From contig CALEIK010000023.1 of the NCBI GenBank assembly GCA_937876195.1, forward strand, positions 62,001 through 126,000: DNA of 64,000 nt, in the 5' to 3' direction. The stretch's first letter is position 1. Each line of letters starts with the position of its first letter. The DNA comes from an uncultured Flavobacteriales bacterium. Lineage in GTDB: Bacteria; Bacteroidota; Bacteroidia; Flavobacteriales_D; Crocinitomicaceae. The position numbers were made by a program, and so were the translations under genes. Shown in pieces: positions 60,791 through 64,000 of this stretch. Below the pieces are notes generated by a model. The model ran no database searches. It saw only the letters and a list, made by a program, of their open reading frames with translations, and was not told where the DNA came from.

Positions 60791-60865
60791 GAGGTGGAAG
60801 CGCAGGATCAATCTGGTAAAGCACCCCTCTAACGATTCTGCGAAGCTACTTCTCCCTCCCGCTAC
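60791..60865 (+). pseudogene. Possible degenerate tRNA remnant
   Basis: GAGGTGGAAGCGCAGGAT at the left and TCTCCCTCCCGCTACGAAAA at the right resemble parts of the adjacent tRNA-Met (GCGAGGT, AGCGCCGGAT, TCTCCCTCTCGCTACAAAAA). The middle does not fold into a clean cloverleaf. Offered as a remnant of a tandem tRNA only. Confidence 0.3.
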
Positions 60866-60870
60866 GAAAA

Positions 60871-61287
60871 TCAATGCGCCTCCACATACTTCTTAAAATT
60901 ATTCAAAATAGCTTGCCAACCAGCTTGTTGCATCTCTAATGGATGTTCGTTGTCGGCATCAAACATCACTTTTACTTCCACGGCATTATCAAGCTGATTG
61001 AAAATAACGGTTGCTTGTCTCCCATCGGACATGGTGTATTTCAGTTTTTCACCTACGCTAACTTCGTCGTACACGGCTTCAAAATCAAACCCAACACTCC
61101 CGTCCTTTGCCTCCATGCGCGCAATGTACTTCCCTCCTACGCTTAATTCGTTATTCGCCGAAGGACAACACCAGTCGTCATTCGCGAAGTTCCATTGGGT
61201 AATATGCTCTGGAGCTGTGTAATAATCCCACACCTTTATTTCATCCGCTGAAATGGTGACTTTCACTGTAATCGTTGATGGTTTCAT
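60871..61287 (-). CDS. SRPBCC/AHSA1-like domain protein
   Basis: 138 residues. ITVKVTISADEIKVWDYYTA, PEHITQWNFANDDWCCP, SVGGKYIARMEAKDGS and AGWQAILNNFKKYVEAH outline the START-like AHSA1 hotdog-helix fold with the usual final helix. Members bind small hydrophobic ligands. Cytosolic, single gene, function unknown. Confidence 0.85.
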   Translation of the reverse strand: MKPSTITVKVTISADEIKVWDYYTAPEHITQWNFANDDWCCPSANNELSVGGKYIARMEAKDGSVGFDFEAVYDEVSVGEKLKYTMSDGRQATVIFNQLDNAVEVKVMFDADNEHPLEMQQAGWQAILNNFKKYVEAH

Positions 61288-61465
61288 TCTAACAAGTTTA
61301 TGAATATGTGAATTTACTAAAAATGCCCAATATTTAGTTGACGGTCACCCCACTAGATTCATACAACCCGTAAATTCTGCAATTCTTATATACAATTGTG
61401 TAACGAGAATCTATCAATTAGGGCGCACTTTTACAAAAGAGAATTTCATCCTAAACTCTTAAATT

Positions 61466-62005
61466 ATGAAAAAGCAAATAATGCATCAACCAGCGCAGCT
61501 GAGAATGGAAACCAGAAGACCAACTGTTTTCGTTGTCATTAACAATGTTTCTGTACTAACGGACTTGTACAAGTACCTACGTGAAGAATTTAATCAACGC
61601 TTTACCATCTTGACGTTTAAAACGATCAATGAGACGGTGAATCACTTGGATAAAAAACCTGACATCGTTGTTCTCGACAATGCACTGGAGAATGAAAATA
61701 TTTCTGAATTTCAAGAGTTGGTTGAAAACAACAATCCCCAGGTCAAAGTACTTATGTTGAAGTCGCATCAGCAGGTTGGGATTGCTTTAAGCGAATCGTT
61801 AAATGAATCTGTCATTCACCTAGTTAACACTAAAAAACCAATGAAAAAGTTCCCTTCACTGCTTTATAGAATTGCCGTATACCCAATTAATTTGTTAACG
61901 AAGGAATTCAGAGTCAACAAGTTCGTAGCCATCTTCATTATGACATTTATCACGGTCGGAATTGTAAGTTTCCTAGGGTACTATCTATTTTTCCATAACG
62001 CATAA
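61466..62005 (+). CDS. Receiver-like domain protein with C-terminal membrane anchor
   Basis: 179 residues. Residues about 18-120 have the length and strand/helix order of a response-regulator receiver (TVFVVINNVSVLTDLYKYL, KPDIVVLDNALENENISEFQ). The acidic pocket at the first strand is missing (VINNVS), so phosphorylation is doubtful. A membrane helix (about 155-177) anchors the C-terminus. No known family. It lies 28 bases before the catalase gene and may be co-transcribed. Confidence 0.6.
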   Translation: MKKQIMHQPAQLRMETRRPTVFVVINNVSVLTDLYKYLREEFNQRFTILTFKTINETVNHLDKKPDIVVLDNALENENISEFQELVENNNPQVKVLMLKSHQQVGIALSESLNESVIHLVNTKKPMKKFPSLLYRIAVYPINLLTKEFRVNKFVAIFIMTFITVGIVSFLGYYLFFHNA

Positions 62006-62032
62006 CTAAGCCAACTTAAACTACCTGCAATT

Positions 62033-63556
62033 ATGAAATCACCAGGAAAAAACAAACTGACAACTGCATCCGGATGCCCGTATGTAGAAAATGAAAACAC
62101 CATGAGTCAAGGTGCAAGAGGCCCTTTGCTACTGCAGGATTTTATTCTGCATGAAAAAATGGCGCACTTTAACCGCGAACGAATTCCAGAACGAGTTGTT
62201 CACGCAAAAGGAACTGGCGCATACGGAACATTTACAGTAACCAATGACATTTCAAAATATACAAAAGCGCGACTTTTTAATAAAATTGGTGCTGTTACCA
62301 CTATTTTCGCGCGTTTCTCTCAAGTGGGTGGTGAAAAAGGAAGTGCAGATACAGAAAGAGATCCAAGGGGTTTTGCCGTGAAGTTTTATACCGAAGATGG
62401 AAACTGGGATTTGGTAGGAAACAATACTCCCGTGTTTTTCATTAAAGATCCTAAAAAGTTTGGCGATTTCATTCATACCCAAAAAAGGCATCCTCGAACA
62501 AATTGTAAAAGCCAAACTATGATGTGGGATTTCTGGAGTTTAAACCCTGAAAGCTTACACCAAGTGCTGATATTGATGAGTGATCGAGGGACACCTTACG
62601 GTCATCGTCACATGCATGGGTTTGGCTCGCATACGTACAGCATGACGAATGAGAACGACGAAAGTGTATGGGTGAAATTTCACTTCATCACACGACAATC
62701 GATTAAGAACTTTACACATCAAGAAGCCATTGATATGCGCGGAGAAGATCCAGATTTCGCACAAGCTGATCTAGTAGCTGCGATTGATAGAAACGATTTT
62801 CCGAAGTGGGATTTAAAGATTCAGGTGATGACGCATCAACAAGCCAACGATTTCGAATACAATCCATTCGATGTCACCAAAGTATGGCCACATGGAGACT
62901 TTCCCCTCATCGAAGTTGGAGTAATGGAATTGAACAGCATTCCTGAAAACTATTTTGCAGATGTGGAACAAAGTGCCTTTGCCCCTTCCAATTTTGTGAA
63001 TGGTATTAGTTATTCTCCCGATAAAATGCTTCAAGGAAGATTGTTGTCCTATCCTGATGCTCACCGTTATCGACTGGGAGCGAACTACGAACAAATCCCT
63101 GTAAATAGATGTCCGTATGAAGTTTCAAATTATCAAAGAGATGGAGCTATGCGGATGGATGGAAATGGCGGCGCCGAGCCGAACTACTTCCCAAATAGTT
63201 TCGACGATATGTACATTGACCCAGCTTACAAGCAATCGGCTGAACCTGTTAAAGATATAAGAGCAACAACGGCGGATTGGTACGATCGAAACGGTAGCGG
63301 AGACGATGATCACTATTCACAGCCAGGATTATTGTACACAAAGGCAATGAATTCAACACAAAGAACTAACTTAGTAAATAACATTGTGAAAGCAATGAGT
63401 GGAATAACGGGAGAGAAAAAAGACGAAATTATCAATCGTCAATTGTCCCATTTTTTCCAAGCAGATGAAAACCTAGGAGCAGCAGTAGCTGAAGGACTTG
63501 GGGTAAATGTACACTTGAATGAGGATGTCCAACATTCTAAAAAACAATACTTATGA
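62033..63556 (+). CDS. Monofunctional heme catalase
   Basis: 507 residues. RIPERVVHAKGTGAYGTF (catalytic His57), RFSQVGGEKGSADTERDPRG, GNWDLVGNNTPVFFIKD and RLLSYPDAHRYRLG (heme ligand Tyr about 340) are the clade-3-like small-subunit catalase signatures. It dismutates hydrogen peroxide. The stop overlaps the OsmC start (ATGA), so the two are translated together as an oxidative-stress unit. Confidence 0.95.
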   Translation: MKSPGKNKLTTASGCPYVENENTMSQGARGPLLLQDFILHEKMAHFNRERIPERVVHAKGTGAYGTFTVTNDISKYTKARLFNKIGAVTTIFARFSQVGGEKGSADTERDPRGFAVKFYTEDGNWDLVGNNTPVFFIKDPKKFGDFIHTQKRHPRTNCKSQTMMWDFWSLNPESLHQVLILMSDRGTPYGHRHMHGFGSHTYSMTNENDESVWVKFHFITRQSIKNFTHQEAIDMRGEDPDFAQADLVAAIDRNDFPKWDLKIQVMTHQQANDFEYNPFDVTKVWPHGDFPLIEVGVMELNSIPENYFADVEQSAFAPSNFVNGISYSPDKMLQGRLLSYPDAHRYRLGANYEQIPVNRCPYEVSNYQRDGAMRMDGNGGAEPNYFPNSFDDMYIDPAYKQSAEPVKDIRATTADWYDRNGSGDDDHYSQPGLLYTKAMNSTQRTNLVNNIVKAMSGITGEKKDEIINRQLSHFFQADENLGAAVAEGLGVNVHLNEDVQHSKKQYL

Positions 63557-63976
63557 CAAAAAAACACGCAATCGCGACCTGGCAAGGAACTGGTAAAGAA
63601 GGCAAAGGATCTCTTTTCACTGAATCTAAAACGCTGGACAATGTTCCGTTCAATTTTGTCAGTCGTTTTGAAGACGGAAAGCACACAAATCCTGAGGAGC
63701 TAATTGCAGCGGCTCATGCAAGTTGTTTTTCAATGAAATTAAGTTTTCTGGACGGATGCAGGATTTCCTCCAGAATTGATTGAGACCAAATGTGAGGTCA
63801 CCTTCGACACTGACAAAGGGTTGATTACGCAATCCCACTTATCCGTGAATGTGAAAGCCGGTACCATTTCAACAGAGAAATTTGACAAATTAATCACTGA
63901 AGCAAAAGATACTTGTCCGATTTCAAAATCGATAAAAGCAGAAATTACTTGTGATGCGAAATTAAGCACTACTTAG
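63553..63976 (+). pseudogene. OsmC/Ohr-family peroxidase, frameshifted
   Basis: The first frame (63553-63783) gives the OsmC start: WQGTGKEGKGSLFTESKTL, and the active-site segment AAAHASCFSMKLSF. Then the frame shifts near 63757-63763, and the remaining two-thirds, ELIETKCEVTFDTDKGLI to CPISKSIKAEITCD (with the second active Cys), continues one frame over up to 63976. A one-base insertion or two-base loss restores a normal ~140-residue OsmC. Either a real pseudogene or a sequencing error. OsmC reduces organic hydroperoxides. Confidence 0.85.
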
Positions 63977-64000
63977 TCGCATAAAGTACCCAAGAGTTCT

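Overview
The window looks like a chromosomal segment of a low-GC Bacteroidota bacterium, most likely Flavobacteriales and possibly close to Crocinitomicaceae/Fluviicola. Four things point there: a flexirubin/DAR-type lipid pigment gene block; type IX secretion (T9SS) C-terminal sorting domains; promoters with the Bacteroidota pattern TTG-N19/20-TAnnTTTG; and Bacteroidota families such as DUF3276, DUF5683, DUF5606, DUF3078, a 632-residue LepB and WbqC. No family search could be run, so names rest on motifs and recognised sequence patterns.

Layout. (1) 1-2628: end of an overlapping flexirubin-type operon (ketosynthase-like chain-length factor, polysaccharide deacetylase, LolA-like carrier, FabZ-like dehydratase). 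(2) 2629-10615: AT-rich accessory island of small orphan genes, a two-gene unknown module, two toxin-antitoxin pairs, a Bro-N/Fic fusion and a serine hydrolase. They are separated by integron attC-like boundaries, a duplicated 108-bp repeat and broken copies of a thioesterase gene. (3) 10616-16931: secreted proteins, twin lipoproteins, then yajC, DUF1573, nusB and leucine dehydrogenase on the minus strand. (4) 17013-21798: ABC exporter, PUR-domain protein, parA, parB, DUF5683. (5) 21958-30738: alpha/beta hydrolase, then a TPP-riboswitch-headed thiamine operon thiS-thiC-tenI-thiD-thiE-thiG-thiH-thiF. It is interrupted twice by an inverted-repeat element made of CGCAGAG units; one copy encloses a GxxExxY nuclease-like gene. 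(6) 30875-37209: orphan and secreted genes, a REP-flanked RAYT transposase, an orphan HisKA_2 kinase. (7) 37337-42177: dapB, lepB, wbqC-like, a nuclease/phosphatase and pcm. (8) 42178-47614: acyl-CoA carboxylase, GNAT and M13 peptidase genes bounded by two identical pairs of 20-bp palindromes next to an ArsR regulator gene. (9) 47615-64000: housekeeping and secreted genes including thiolase, transaldolase-like aldolase, two subtilases, M3 peptidase, tRNA-Met, catalase and a frameshifted OsmC.

How the parts work together. The thiamine operon covers synthesis of the thiazole (ThiS/F/G/H) and pyrimidine (ThiC/D) halves and their joining (ThiE), under one riboswitch. ParA/ParB handle chromosome segregation. 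The pair of palindromes in front of the carboxylase and in front of arsR suggests one regulator controlling both. The most unusual signals are the CGCAGAG/GxxExxY element, the paired ArsR-type operators, the attC-like cassette island with thioesterase fragments, and the REP-RAYT-REP unit bordered by a duplicated gene end.
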